Positions 9,353 to 18,013 of a DNA stretch of 64,000 nucleotides are shown here, piece after piece (the first letter of the stretch is position 1; each line of letters starts with the position of its first letter). Source of the DNA: CAYNRA01 sp046293395. GTDB lineage: Bacteria; Bacteroidota; Bacteroidia; Cytophagales; Spirosomataceae. The stretch covers positions 124,001 to 188,000 of the forward strand of contig JBKBOU010000002.1 of NCBI GenBank assembly GCA_046293395.1, given 5' to 3'. Position numbers and translations under genes: made by a program. A model generated the notes under the pieces. It saw nothing but the letters and a program-made list of their open reading frames with translations. It was not told the origin of the DNA and made no database searches.

Positions 9353-9357
9353 TTTTC

Positions 9358-10143
9358 ATGGATAACCTCCTCGTAGTCAAAATAGGTGGCAATATCATAG
9401 ATAATCCTTTACTTCTTGACCAATTTCTCACGGATTTTGCGCAAATTCCCTCCCCTAAAATTCTCGTTCATGGAGGGGGAAAACTGGCAACGAAAATGGC
9501 TAGCCAACTGGATATTCCAACCCAAATGGTGGAGGGTCGCCGGATTACAGACACTGCGATGCTTGATGTAGTAACAATGGTGTATGGCGGACTTATAAAC
9601 AAGAAAATAGTCGCCGGATTACAAAAAAGAGGTTGCAATGCGTTGGGTTTGACCGGAGCGGATGCCCAAACGATTACAGCTATAAAAAGACCTGTTAAAA
9701 CCATTGATTACGGTTTCGTAGGGGATATTATTGAGGTAAATACGCCCATTATTTACCAATTTTTGCGCATGGGTATAACCCCGATTTTTGCCCCTTTGAC
9801 AGCCGATAAAGACGGTAATATGCTCAACACAAATGCAGATACACAAGCCTCCGCCCTTGCTACTGCATTGAGCAAAGAACTACCAACCTCTCTCTACTAT
9901 TCGTTCGAAAAAGCGGGTGTTCTTCAAGATGCACAAGATGACACTTCTGTCATCGAACAAATTACTCCAGAATTATACATAGAACTGAAGGAAAGAAAGG
10001 TAATTACGGATGGCATGATTCCCAAGTTAGACAACGCATTCTCGGCCATTCAAAAAGGGGTAAAACATGTCTGGATTGGGCAAGCAAGTTCACTTCTTTC
10101 TTTCCTAAACGGACAGAAAACAGGAACACTTCTTTCTATTTAA
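9358..10143 (+). CDS. argB: Acetylglutamate kinase
   Basis: ArgB phosphorylates N-acetyl-L-glutamate in the second step of arginine synthesis. The 261-residue sequence shows the amino-acid-kinase fold: VVKIGGNIID near the N-terminus, the glycine-rich ILVHGGGKLA loop, EGRRITD for substrate binding, and MLNTNADTQASALA near the nucleotide site. Its length fits the Bacteroidota form. The next gene, 12 bases on, is the matching deacetylase of the pathway. Being sandwiched between membrane-protein genes and the deacetylase implies one transcript from about 6890. Confidence 0.95.
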   Translation: MDNLLVVKIGGNIIDNPLLLDQFLTDFAQIPSPKILVHGGGKLATKMASQLDIPTQMVEGRRITDTAMLDVVTMVYGGLINKKIVAGLQKRGCNALGLTGADAQTITAIKRPVKTIDYGFVGDIIEVNTPIIYQFLRMGITPIFAPLTADKDGNMLNTNADTQASALATALSKELPTSLYYSFEKAGVLQDAQDDTSVIEQITPELYIELKERKVITDGMIPKLDNAFSAIQKGVKHVWIGQASSLLSFLNGQKTGTLLSI

Positions 10144-10155
10144 CGAACATCTTAC

Positions 10156-11226
10156 ATGGAAAACCCCTACTTGAACGATACGATTGCCTTACTTAAACGC
10201 CTAATCACCATTCCTTCATTTAGTAAAGAAGAGGATAAAACGGCGGACCTACTTGTATCTTTTTTCACTCAAAAAGGAGTAAAAACACATCGTCATTTGA
10301 ATAATGTTTGGGTTAAAAACAATTATTATTCAGAAAACAAACCGACACTTCTATTAAACTCCCATCACGATACAGTAAAACCAAATACGTCTTATCAACG
10401 AGACCCTTTTGAGGCAGTGATAGAGGACGGAAAACTGTTCGGATTGGGAAGTAATGACGCAGGAGGCGCACTTATCTGTTTATTGTTCAGCTTTTTACAC
10501 TTTTACGAACGACAAGATTTGCCTTACAATATCATTTTTGCAGCAACCGCTGAAGAAGAAATATCGGGTAAAAACGGTATCGAGGCATTACTTCCACATC
10601 TTGGTAAAATAGACTTTGGGATAGTCGGTGAACCTACGGAGATGAACATAGCATTAGCAGAAAAAGGCTTATTGGTACTTGATTGCAAGGCGAAAGGAAA
10701 GTCGGGTCATGCTGCAAGGTCTTCAGAGGGTATCAATGCAATTTACGAGGCGCTGAAAGATATTCAGTGGTTTCAAACGTATCAGTTTCCGAAAGTATCT
10801 GAACAATTAGGCCCCATTCACATGAATGTTACGATGATTCAAGCAGGGACACAGCACAATGTCATTCCAGATGAATGCCATTTTACAGTTGATATTCGAG
10901 CAACAGACGCCTATACATTGGAAGAGACACTTCAGATAATTCGCGAACATATTCATTCAGAAGTCATCCCTCGTTCTGTCCGATTACGACCTTCAGGTAT
11001 ATCGCCAACACACCCGTTGGTTTTAGCGGCACAAGGCCGGTCACACAGTTTATTTGGCTCACCCACGCTATCAGACCAAGCGCTTCTACCGTTTGAAACA
11101 ATTAAAATGGGGCCTGGAAAATCAGAGAGATCACATTCAGCAGATGAATTTATTTTTATTGATGATTTGAATGAAGGGCTTAATGGATACATTTTTCACC
11201 TGGAAAACCTACTCAAATGTATTTAA
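10156..11226 (+). CDS. argE: M20 deacetylase, N-acetylornithine/N-acetylcitrulline type
   Basis: This 356-residue M20-family zinc hydrolase removes the acetyl group from an intermediate of arginine synthesis. Metal-binding segments are visible: LLNSHHDTVKP, GLGSNDAGGA, AATAEEEISGKN with the catalytic glutamate, and VGEPTEMNIA. Work on Bacteroidota shows that arginine synthesis there can run through acetylated ornithine and citrulline, so the true substrate may be N-acetylcitrulline rather than N-acetylornithine. Adjacency to argB supports the pathway role. The transcarbamylase that would settle the question is not in this window. Confidence 0.9.
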   Translation: MENPYLNDTIALLKRLITIPSFSKEEDKTADLLVSFFTQKGVKTHRHLNNVWVKNNYYSENKPTLLLNSHHDTVKPNTSYQRDPFEAVIEDGKLFGLGSNDAGGALICLLFSFLHFYERQDLPYNIIFAATAEEEISGKNGIEALLPHLGKIDFGIVGEPTEMNIALAEKGLLVLDCKAKGKSGHAARSSEGINAIYEALKDIQWFQTYQFPKVSEQLGPIHMNVTMIQAGTQHNVIPDECHFTVDIRATDAYTLEETLQIIREHIHSEVIPRSVRLRPSGISPTHPLVLAAQGRSHSLFGSPTLSDQALLPFETIKMGPGKSERSHSADEFIFIDDLNEGLNGYIFHLENLLKCI

Positions 11227-11300
11227 TTTGGCTAAAATACACTAAAAAGTAAGCAATACAGATTTAGGCATAATTTTTGTTGATTTGGAAGAAGACAAAA

Positions 11301-12590
11301 ATGTCCTACGTATTTATGAACATCTTACAAGAATTGCACGACAAGCTCAATGCGTCTGTTATTGGGAACATATCATCTATCGCAAATGAAACTTCACAAG
11401 ATACAAGCAAAGCATTAGAACAGCTAAGTGCCTTATTTCTTGGTGTTTTGACACACGAACCCATTACGAGCCAGCAGGTAGAAAAAATTCAAACTGTCCT
11501 AGATGAAGGTGGGCACACAGGAGATTTGCTTGATAATTTATCCTTTCTTTTAGGCGACAAACAACGTGCCTCCATTCTTGTCTCTATTGGTACGAATATT
11601 TTTAATCACTTTTATACAGGTGATTTTGACACATTGACAGAAAAAATTTCTATCGTCTTGGGTGTAAAAAAATCGGGTATTCAAACCTTATTAGGACTTA
11701 CGCCACCACTCGTTTTGGCGAGTTTAGGACGAATTATTCGTCGGGAGAAAATGGGTTCAGCAGACATAAAAAATCTACTCGTTGAGCAACAGAGTGTTAT
11801 AAAAGAGTGGCTTTCTCCCTATTTGGTACCACAATTGAGCCAGTCTGGATTTAGAGAAACATCAACCGTTTCATTTCAAAGCAATATCCAACCAGAACCA
11901 ATTTCTGTTTCGACTAATAAACCCACCGGAATCGAAGAAAAAGTTGACGGCGGGAAGCGAAAAAAAGTAACCAAAAAACCTACGCTTTTCCAAACATTTT
12001 TACCTTGGGGCTTGCTTCTGTTCGTCTTAGGTGGGTCTATTTTCTACATGAGACATCTTAGAAATTCGGTGAAAGAAGTTAAAAAATCTGAAACAGAAAA
12101 CCCACTTCCTTTGCTAGACGACAACTCAAATCTTTCTTTTTTAGACTCTAATAATGCAGCCGAACAACCTGTTATTGAGGAAAAGAAACAAGAAGTAGTT
12201 ACAAATGTCACACCACCAAAAGCGGAAGAAATTACACCTAAAACAGCCCCTAAAGTTGAAAGTGTGCCTGTAGAAAAAACAAAACAATCCACTAAAACAA
12301 CCAAAAATACAACCACTACTGCGCATTCGGGTATTTTCAAAAATACGTTTTCGAGTAATTCTGCCGAAATAAAAAATGACCAAGTTATCTCTGATTTTTT
12401 CAAGAAATGGCAATCCAACACAAATCAAATCATTGATATTCAATACATTAAAAACTCAACTCGACTATTTGAAGATCAATCTTATGCGGTTAGAGAAGCC
12501 CTTTACCGCTTGGGTGTCCCCTTGAAGCAAATAAAAGTAACAGAAAAAAATACGTTGGGAGGCGAGAAAATAAAAGTTGTTATCCAGTAA
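11301..12590 (+). CDS. DUF937 protein with membrane anchor and OmpA-like C-terminal fragment
   Basis: The roughly 429-residue protein starts with an alpha-helical DUF937-like region (about 5-190, including SALFLGVLTHEP and LLGLTPPLVLASLGR). A lysine-rich linker follows, then a single membrane segment (about 235-252), a Glu/Lys/Thr/Pro-rich spacer, and about 85 C-terminal residues. That end (NSAEIKNDQVISDFF, later YAVREALYRLGVP) resembles a reduced OmpA-like domain. DUF937 proteins have no established activity. I start at the ATG at 11301, preceded by a purine-rich GGAAGAAG; the ATG at 11316 (MNILQELHDK) is an equally good choice. A loose -7-like TAATTTTTG lies at 11271-11279, so it may have its own promoter besides read-through from argE. 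Confidence 0.75.
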   Translation: MSYVFMNILQELHDKLNASVIGNISSIANETSQDTSKALEQLSALFLGVLTHEPITSQQVEKIQTVLDEGGHTGDLLDNLSFLLGDKQRASILVSIGTNIFNHFYTGDFDTLTEKISIVLGVKKSGIQTLLGLTPPLVLASLGRIIRREKMGSADIKNLLVEQQSVIKEWLSPYLVPQLSQSGFRETSTVSFQSNIQPEPISVSTNKPTGIEEKVDGGKRKKVTKKPTLFQTFLPWGLLLFVLGGSIFYMRHLRNSVKEVKKSETENPLPLLDDNSNLSFLDSNNAAEQPVIEEKKQEVVTNVTPPKAEEITPKTAPKVESVPVEKTKQSTKTTKNTTTTAHSGIFKNTFSSNSAEIKNDQVISDFFKKWQSNTNQIIDIQYIKNSTRLFEDQSYAVREALYRLGVPLKQIKVTEKNTLGGEKIKVVIQ

Positions 12591-12675
12591 GAAATTTACT
12601 TTTTATTCTGCGTAAACACTCTTTTCATGAGTAAGAAATCAGCGTACTAGTATATCCAAAGTCAATGTTTACTTG

Positions 12676-12683
12676 TACATTTG
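12676..12683 (+). promoter_or_regulatory. Promoter -7 box for the PLP enzyme gene
   Basis: TACATTTG matches TAnnTTTG exactly. It lies 26 bases before the proposed TTG start at 12709, giving a leader of about 20 bases. This position argues against any start upstream of the box. Confidence 0.55.
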
Positions 12684-12708
12684 TTTTACAAACTATTCAT
12701 TTCTTACT

Positions 12709-13869
12709 TTGGAACATCTGTACCACCCAGCTACGCACGCAATTCATGGAGGAAATCAAGATGACTCAACGGGTGCAGTTATCTCTCCTATCAACCTCTC
12801 AACTACTTTTCAACGCGCCAATGATGGCACTTTCCTAGAAGGGAGAGACATTTATACTCGGGCCTCAAACCCTAACAGACGTCAAGTAGAGACAAAATTA
12901 GCTCATCTTGAGAAAGGCAAAGATGCCATCGCATTTGCTTCCGGCCAAGCAGCTACTTTTTCTATCTTTCATAGTTTAGGACAAGGCAAACATATCCTCA
13001 TCCCAAATGATATTTACTACAATACGCGCTTACTTTTAACCGAAGTTTACGCGCATTGGAATGTCCGTTTTAGTGTATGCGATATGACGAACATCGAAGA
13101 AGTAAAGGCGGCTATTCAGCCTGACACCGCACTTATATGGATAGAAACTCCTTCTAATCCACAACTAAAAGTCACTGATATTCAAGCAATTACCTCTTTA
13201 GTTCAAGATACAAATATACTTGTAGCATGTGATAATACGTGGGCAACGCCTTATTGTATCAATCCATTTGATTTAGGGGCTCACTTAGTGATGCACTCCA
13301 CGACAAAATTTTTAGGTGGGCATTCTGATATTTTAGGTGGTGTTGTGATTACATCGGAAAAAACACCTGAAAACATTGCCTCAAAAATTCGTCAATTTCA
13401 AATCATTGGTGGTGGTGTTCCAAGCCCATTTGATTGCTGGCTACTCAATAGAAGTCTTTCTACATTTTACGCTCGAATGCCCATTCACTGCGGCAATGCC
13501 TTACGACTTGCTCATTTTTTTGAGCAACATCCGAACGTAGAAAAAGTAAACTATCCTGGCTTACCAAGCCACGAGAGCTTCCGCATAAGCCAGAGACAAA
13601 TGCAAGGTAAATTTGGAGGAATGCTGTCTATTTTAGTCAAAGGAGACGCAGAAACGGCACTTGCTGTAGCTAGTCATCTGCATATCGTGAAACATGCAAC
13701 AAGTTTGGGTGGAGTTGAGAGCCTCATTGAACACCGCCAAAGTGTTGAGGGAATCCATTCTGTAAGTCCACCAAATTTACTGCGCATATCGGTTGGCATA
13801 GAAAACTGTGATGATTTGATACACGATTTTGAACAGTCATTCGATACAGTTTATCAAAAAAATACGTAA
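12709..13869 (+). CDS. Cystathionine gamma-synthase/lyase-family PLP enzyme
   Basis: The 386-residue protein belongs to the Cys/Met-metabolism PLP family, which makes or splits cystathionine or runs related gamma-eliminations. Markers are ATHAIHGG near the start, TRASNPNRR, ASGQAAT, the aspartate segment ACDNTWATPY, and the PLP lysine in HSTTKFLGGHSD. Synthase, lyase and methionine gamma-lyase cannot be separated reliably from sequence alone. No ATG lies near the expected start. The frame opens sensibly only at a TTG (12709, giving MEHLYHPATHAIHGG), placed just after a good -7 box. It is followed after 68 bases by a separate gene. Confidence 0.88.
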   Translation: MEHLYHPATHAIHGGNQDDSTGAVISPINLSTTFQRANDGTFLEGRDIYTRASNPNRRQVETKLAHLEKGKDAIAFASGQAATFSIFHSLGQGKHILIPNDIYYNTRLLLTEVYAHWNVRFSVCDMTNIEEVKAAIQPDTALIWIETPSNPQLKVTDIQAITSLVQDTNILVACDNTWATPYCINPFDLGAHLVMHSTTKFLGGHSDILGGVVITSEKTPENIASKIRQFQIIGGGVPSPFDCWLLNRSLSTFYARMPIHCGNALRLAHFFEQHPNVEKVNYPGLPSHESFRISQRQMQGKFGGMLSILVKGDAETALAVASHLHIVKHATSLGGVESLIEHRQSVEGIHSVSPPNLLRISVGIENCDDLIHDFEQSFDTVYQKNT

Positions 13870-13937
13870 TTTTCACATTTCGACTAAAATACGTCGTTGC
13901 TAATTATAAACATTTCATTTTGACTTTATTTAACTGA

Positions 13938-15524
13938 ATGAACAAAATCACCCTAACAACCTGTCTTGCGGTTTTTTCCATGACCGTTGCTGCACAACAG
14001 CTAAAAACAAAACCCAACTGGTATAATCTTGATTACGCACAAGATGGAGTACATGGCATGAGCGTTGAAAAAGCGTACGAAGAATTATTAAAGAATAGAA
14101 AATCAAAAACGGTTGTCGTAGCGGTAATTGATTCAGGTATTGATATTCTTCACGAAGACTTAGCCGAAGTTATCTGGAAAAATCCACGTGAAATACCCAA
14201 TAATGGCATCGATGATGACAAAAATGGTTTTATTGATGATATGCACGGATGGGATTTTATTGGTTCTGCGGACGGTCGAGACATCAACCAAGAGCAGTTA
14301 GAATCTACGAGACTTTTGGTTATGTACCAAAAGAAATTCGGGGAAAATCCGTCCAAAAGAACAATCAAAAAATACAAAACAGAATATACGCTTCTTAAAT
14401 CACTAGAGAAAGAAATCAAGGAAAAGAAAGAAGAAGCTATGAAGTTTCTTCCAATGTACCAAGACCTTTACAATAACTTTGTGAACGCATCCCTGACGTT
14501 GAGTCAAAAATTAGGAACAAAAGACCTAACTACAGAACTAGTTGAGGGGATGAATGACGAAGAAATAGACAGAGAAGTACGCCAAGCAAAACAGTTTTGG
14601 TTGCGTTTAGCGAGCATGGGAGCTACAGAAGCCGATCTTCGTGACGGGGTAAAGTACTTCGAAGAACAAGTAAATTATGCGTATAACTTTGATTTTTCTC
14701 CACGTGAAATCATAGGCGACAACCCTTCAAAACTTGAGTATGGTGGTTACGGGAATAAAGAGGTAACAGGACCAGATGCCATGCACGGGACGCACGTCGC
14801 GGGGATTATCGGTGCCAAACGAAACAACGACAAAGGTGTGAATGGTGTCGCTGATAATGTACAAATTATGGTGATTCGTTGTGTGCCCAATGGGGATGAG
14901 CGCGATAAAGACGTGGCAAATGCTATTCGGTATGCTGCTGACAACGGGGCTTCTATCATCAATATGAGCTTTGGAAAACGGTTTTCACCTGAGAAAAACT
15001 GGGTAGATGAAGCAGTAAAATATGCCGAATCTAAAGGAGTTTTATTCATTGCAGCTGCCGGAAATGACAATACGGATATTGATAAAGTTGTACATTACCC
15101 AACAAAAAAGTACGCTGATAAAGGTGAAGCCGCCCAATGGATTACAGTAGGAGCGTTAAATTTTGAAGAAGGAGCACAAATGCCAGCTGAATTTAGCAAC
15201 TACGGAAAACAAGGTGTTGATGTATTTGCCCCCGGTGTGGCTATTTATTCAACGGTACCTGGTTCAAAATACGAAGAAAAACAAGGTACAAGCATGGCAG
15301 CTCCAGCAGTAACGGGTGTTGCAGCTTTGTTAAAATCTTATTTTCCTGAGCTTTCAAGCAAAGAAATAAAGTCTATTATTCTCAATTCTGTGACAAAATT
15401 GGCTGGTACTCAAGTAAACAAACCAGGTACAACACAAACAGTTGATTTTGGTCAGTTATCCGTAACAGGGGGAGTTGTAAATGCCTACAATGCAGTAAAA
15501 ATGGCAATAGAAAAAGGTAAATAA
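13938..15524 (+). CDS. Secreted subtilisin-like serine protease (S8)
   Basis: The 528-residue protein has a signal peptide ending about AAQQ (residues 20-21), then a peptidase S8 domain. The catalytic triad is visible: Asp65 in VIDSGID, His283 in MHGTHVAGI, and Ser452 in GTSMAAPAVTG. About 215 residues separate Asp from His, far more than in subtilisin. This insert holds a calcium-loop-like acidic stretch (NNGIDDDKNGFIDD) and a long charged helical part (about 130-240), as in several Bacteroidota S8 proteases. There is no type IX sorting domain, so it is probably periplasmic or outer-membrane associated. It ends at a strong terminator. Confidence 0.92.
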   Translation: MNKITLTTCLAVFSMTVAAQQLKTKPNWYNLDYAQDGVHGMSVEKAYEELLKNRKSKTVVVAVIDSGIDILHEDLAEVIWKNPREIPNNGIDDDKNGFIDDMHGWDFIGSADGRDINQEQLESTRLLVMYQKKFGENPSKRTIKKYKTEYTLLKSLEKEIKEKKEEAMKFLPMYQDLYNNFVNASLTLSQKLGTKDLTTELVEGMNDEEIDREVRQAKQFWLRLASMGATEADLRDGVKYFEEQVNYAYNFDFSPREIIGDNPSKLEYGGYGNKEVTGPDAMHGTHVAGIIGAKRNNDKGVNGVADNVQIMVIRCVPNGDERDKDVANAIRYAADNGASIINMSFGKRFSPEKNWVDEAVKYAESKGVLFIAAAGNDNTDIDKVVHYPTKKYADKGEAAQWITVGALNFEEGAQMPAEFSNYGKQGVDVFAPGVAIYSTVPGSKYEEKQGTSMAAPAVTGVAALLKSYFPELSSKEIKSIILNSVTKLAGTQVNKPGTTQTVDFGQLSVTGGVVNAYNAVKMAIEKGK

Positions 15525-15536
15525 CCTTTTCGTAGT

Positions 15537-15577
15537 AAAAAAGAGTAGGTAATTGTAACATATTACCTACTCTTTTT
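15537..15577 (+). terminator. Terminator of the S8 protease gene
   Basis: A 17-bp stem with core AGAGTAGGTAAT pairs across a short loop and ends in a run of seven T. It starts 13 bases past the protease stop. Confidence 0.85.
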
Positions 15578-15636
15578 TTATTGAATCAATCCAACCTTTC
15601 CTACAAAATAGCCTATCATTACACGTCATTTTCTAG

Positions 15637-15644
15637 TAACTTTG
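15637..15644 (+). promoter_or_regulatory. Promoter -7 box, almost leaderless spacing
   Basis: TAACTTTG fits TAnnTTTG exactly. Transcription would begin close to base 15650, so an ATG at 15652 would be leaderless, and the preferred ATG at 15664 would have only about 13 leader bases. Confidence 0.5.
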
Positions 15645-15663
15645 TCTTTTAATGCCAAACAAA

Positions 15664-16854
15664 ATGCCCCATTTAATTCTCTTTGATTCTCCTGAAATCC
15701 ATCTTTCTTTGCGCCCAATTACGCTCACGAGACCCGTCTCTGAAATCCGGATTGGTATTCAAACGATACGAGAAAAATGGACTTATTTCTTTCCAGAATT
15801 AACTCTATCTCTCCTGACTGAACCGTACCTTACTGCTAAATATCCGATAAAAGTAGATGATACGACAGAAAAACTCTATGTTTCCAGTGCGGTTTGTCCG
15901 ACAGCTGAACTGGTAGAGGAAATCAAAAATCTTGGATTCGATGAAGGTTTATACGCTAAAAATCACCTCATTGCCTATCGAAGCAATAAATCAATAGCAA
16001 ACTACGGTGAAGTCCCTCCTTTTTCTCATTCGATACAATCATCCAGCTCTGACATAACGGTTATTACCTCCTTGCCTCATCTTTTTCTACACAATGGAAC
16101 CGAAATAACACGTGACTTTTCACTTATTACAAAAGGAAGAAACTCACAACCGATTACGGATTTACATACCAAAATATATAACGAACAGAATATATTTGTA
16201 GAGGAAGGTGCTGATATCAAAGCGGCTATTTTGAACGCAGAAAAAGGGCCTATTTATATTGGCAGAAATGCGGTCATTCAAGAAGGTAGTATTTTAATTG
16301 GTCCAATTTGTGTTCACGATGACTCCATGATTGCTTGGGGAAGTAAAATTCGTCCGAATACTACACTTGGGCCTGTTTGTCGTGTGGGAGGAGAAGTTGG
16401 AAATTCGATTTTCTTAGGTTATTCAAATAAAGCACACGATGGATTTTTAGGTAATTCTGTCATCGGCGAATGGTGTAATTTGGGGGCTAATACAACTAAT
16501 TCCAACTTAAAAAACGACTACAAAGAAGTTGGATTATACCATTATGGAGCAAAAGATATTGTTCCTTCTGGTGAACTTTTCTGTGGGACTTTTATGGGAG
16601 ACTATACCAAAGCAGGTATTATGACAATGTTCAATACCGGAACGGTCATTGGCGTTTCTTCTAATATTTATGGAGGTGGTTTTCAAGATAAATTTGTTCC
16701 CTCGTTCACTTGGGGAGGTAAAACAGATGGCTACGTCCCCTATCGTTTTGATAAAGCCATAGAAGTAATTCAAGCAACAATGGCTAGACGCTCTAAAGAG
16801 CTTTCACTCCTTGACATAAACATTTTGACACATATTCACCAAAACAATTGGTAA
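15664..16854 (+). CDS. GlmU-like putative sugar nucleotidyltransferase with hexapeptide repeats
   Basis: The 396-residue protein matches a Bacteroidota family often annotated as a glucose-1-phosphate nucleotidyltransferase or GlmU-like protein. Residues 1-180 are a divergent nucleotidyltransferase region (ILFDSPEIHLSLRPITLTRP). From about 190 there are left-handed beta-helix hexapeptides (GPIYIGRNAVIQEGSILIG, then LGANTTNSNLKN) typical of acyl-transferase or trimer-forming domains. I do not see the classic GxGTRM loop, so nucleotidyl transfer is unproven. I prefer MPHLILFDSP (15664) as start because of homolog pattern; 15652 is an alternative. The next gene starts 3 bases after the stop, which implies coupling with holB. 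Confidence 0.75.
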   Translation: MPHLILFDSPEIHLSLRPITLTRPVSEIRIGIQTIREKWTYFFPELTLSLLTEPYLTAKYPIKVDDTTEKLYVSSAVCPTAELVEEIKNLGFDEGLYAKNHLIAYRSNKSIANYGEVPPFSHSIQSSSSDITVITSLPHLFLHNGTEITRDFSLITKGRNSQPITDLHTKIYNEQNIFVEEGADIKAAILNAEKGPIYIGRNAVIQEGSILIGPICVHDDSMIAWGSKIRPNTTLGPVCRVGGEVGNSIFLGYSNKAHDGFLGNSVIGEWCNLGANTTNSNLKNDYKEVGLYHYGAKDIVPSGELFCGTFMGDYTKAGIMTMFNTGTVIGVSSNIYGGGFQDKFVPSFTWGGKTDGYVPYRFDKAIEVIQATMARRSKELSLLDINILTHIHQNNW

Positions 16855-16857
16855 AAA

Positions 16858-17961
16858 ATGCTTTTCAAAGAAATACCTGGTCTTCCTGCATTAAAACAGA
16901 CGTTGATTCATTCCGTTTCTATGAATCATATTGCGCATGCGCAGCTATTTGTAGGGCATACAGGTGGAGTCAGTTTAGCCATGGCTTTGGCGTTTGCCAC
17001 CTATCTAAATTGTACAGATAAACAAGAGGATGATGCATGTGGAAAATGCCCTTCTTGTTTGAAAATGAATAAACTAGCACACCCCGATGTCATGTATATT
17101 TTCCCGACTGCCGGTGGGAAAAAGGTATTATCCGAAAATCTAATGAAAGAATGGCGTGAATTTGTTCAGCATTCGCCTTTTTCTTCTCTAAGCGACTGGT
17201 TAACGTACGCCCAACTCAAGCAAGGAAATATTCCAGTAGAAGAAGCAAGACAATTGGTGCAGAAATTAGCCTTAAAAGCGTATGAAGGAGACTATAAAAT
17301 TGTTATTATTTGGTCTGCTGAATCACTGCACATAACAACCTCCAATGCACTTCTAAAACTATTGGAAGAACCACCTTCGCAAACTATTTTTTTACTTATC
17401 ACGACACAAAGAGATAAAATTTTACCTACCATTACTTCCCGAACACAAACCGTCAGTGTTCCTGAATTATCTGATAACGACATCCAAGAATATTTAATAC
17501 ATACGCTTCATGTCCCCGACTTTGTGGCGCAAGAAATCACATTCCTTGCCGACAGGAATCTACAAAAAGCTATTCAACTCATTGATAATGAACCTGATGA
17601 CACGCATACTTTCTTTGTAGAATGGATGCGCTATTGTTTTGGTCAAGCCTTAGAAAAACTCGTGCCAATGGCTGAGCTATTCGATGCGAAGACCAAAGAA
17701 CAACAAAAAACGATTCTCGATTACAGCTTGAATATGTACAGAGAACTACTCATTTGGGTAGCTGTTGGAGAAGATTTATCTCGTCTTCAAGGAGATACAC
17801 GCGCGTTTATTGATAAGTTTTCGAAGGCAATCCGGACAGAATCGCTGGAACAAGTAACTGAAATTTTGAACGAGGCTTATTTTCATTTGGAACGAAATGT
17901 ACGTGCAAAAATCATTTTCTTAGATATTTCGTGGAAAATCAGTCAACTCATTCGAAAATAA
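16858..17961 (+). CDS. holB: DNA polymerase III, delta-prime-type clamp-loader subunit
   Basis: The 367-residue protein is the delta-prime-type subunit of the replicative clamp loader. The N-terminal AAA+ fold begins IPGLPALKQTLIHSV. Its P-loop is degenerate (GHTGGVSLAMA, lacking GKT), as expected for a non-hydrolysing subunit. A zinc-finger set, Cys52, Cys61, Cys64 and Cys67 (CGKCPSC), and the ALLKLLEEPP segment are family hallmarks. TTQRDKILPTITSRTQ matches sensor 1. It is probably co-transcribed with the hexapeptide protein gene and ends at a terminator facing sufB. Confidence 0.92.
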   Translation: MLFKEIPGLPALKQTLIHSVSMNHIAHAQLFVGHTGGVSLAMALAFATYLNCTDKQEDDACGKCPSCLKMNKLAHPDVMYIFPTAGGKKVLSENLMKEWREFVQHSPFSSLSDWLTYAQLKQGNIPVEEARQLVQKLALKAYEGDYKIVIIWSAESLHITTSNALLKLLEEPPSQTIFLLITTQRDKILPTITSRTQTVSVPELSDNDIQEYLIHTLHVPDFVAQEITFLADRNLQKAIQLIDNEPDDTHTFFVEWMRYCFGQALEKLVPMAELFDAKTKEQQKTILDYSLNMYRELLIWVAVGEDLSRLQGDTRAFIDKFSKAIRTESLEQVTEILNEAYFHLERNVRAKIIFLDISWKISQLIRK

Positions 17962-17999
17962 AAAAGGGCTTTGTTAATTTCTCAACAAAGCCCTTTTTT
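17960..17999. terminator. Bidirectional terminator between holB and sufB
   Basis: A 16-bp perfect stem (core GGGCTTTGTT) with an 8-base loop is flanked by A6 and T6 tracts, so it can stop transcription from both converging genes. Confidence 0.9.
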
Positions 18000-18013
18000 A
18001 TATATGCGTACGC

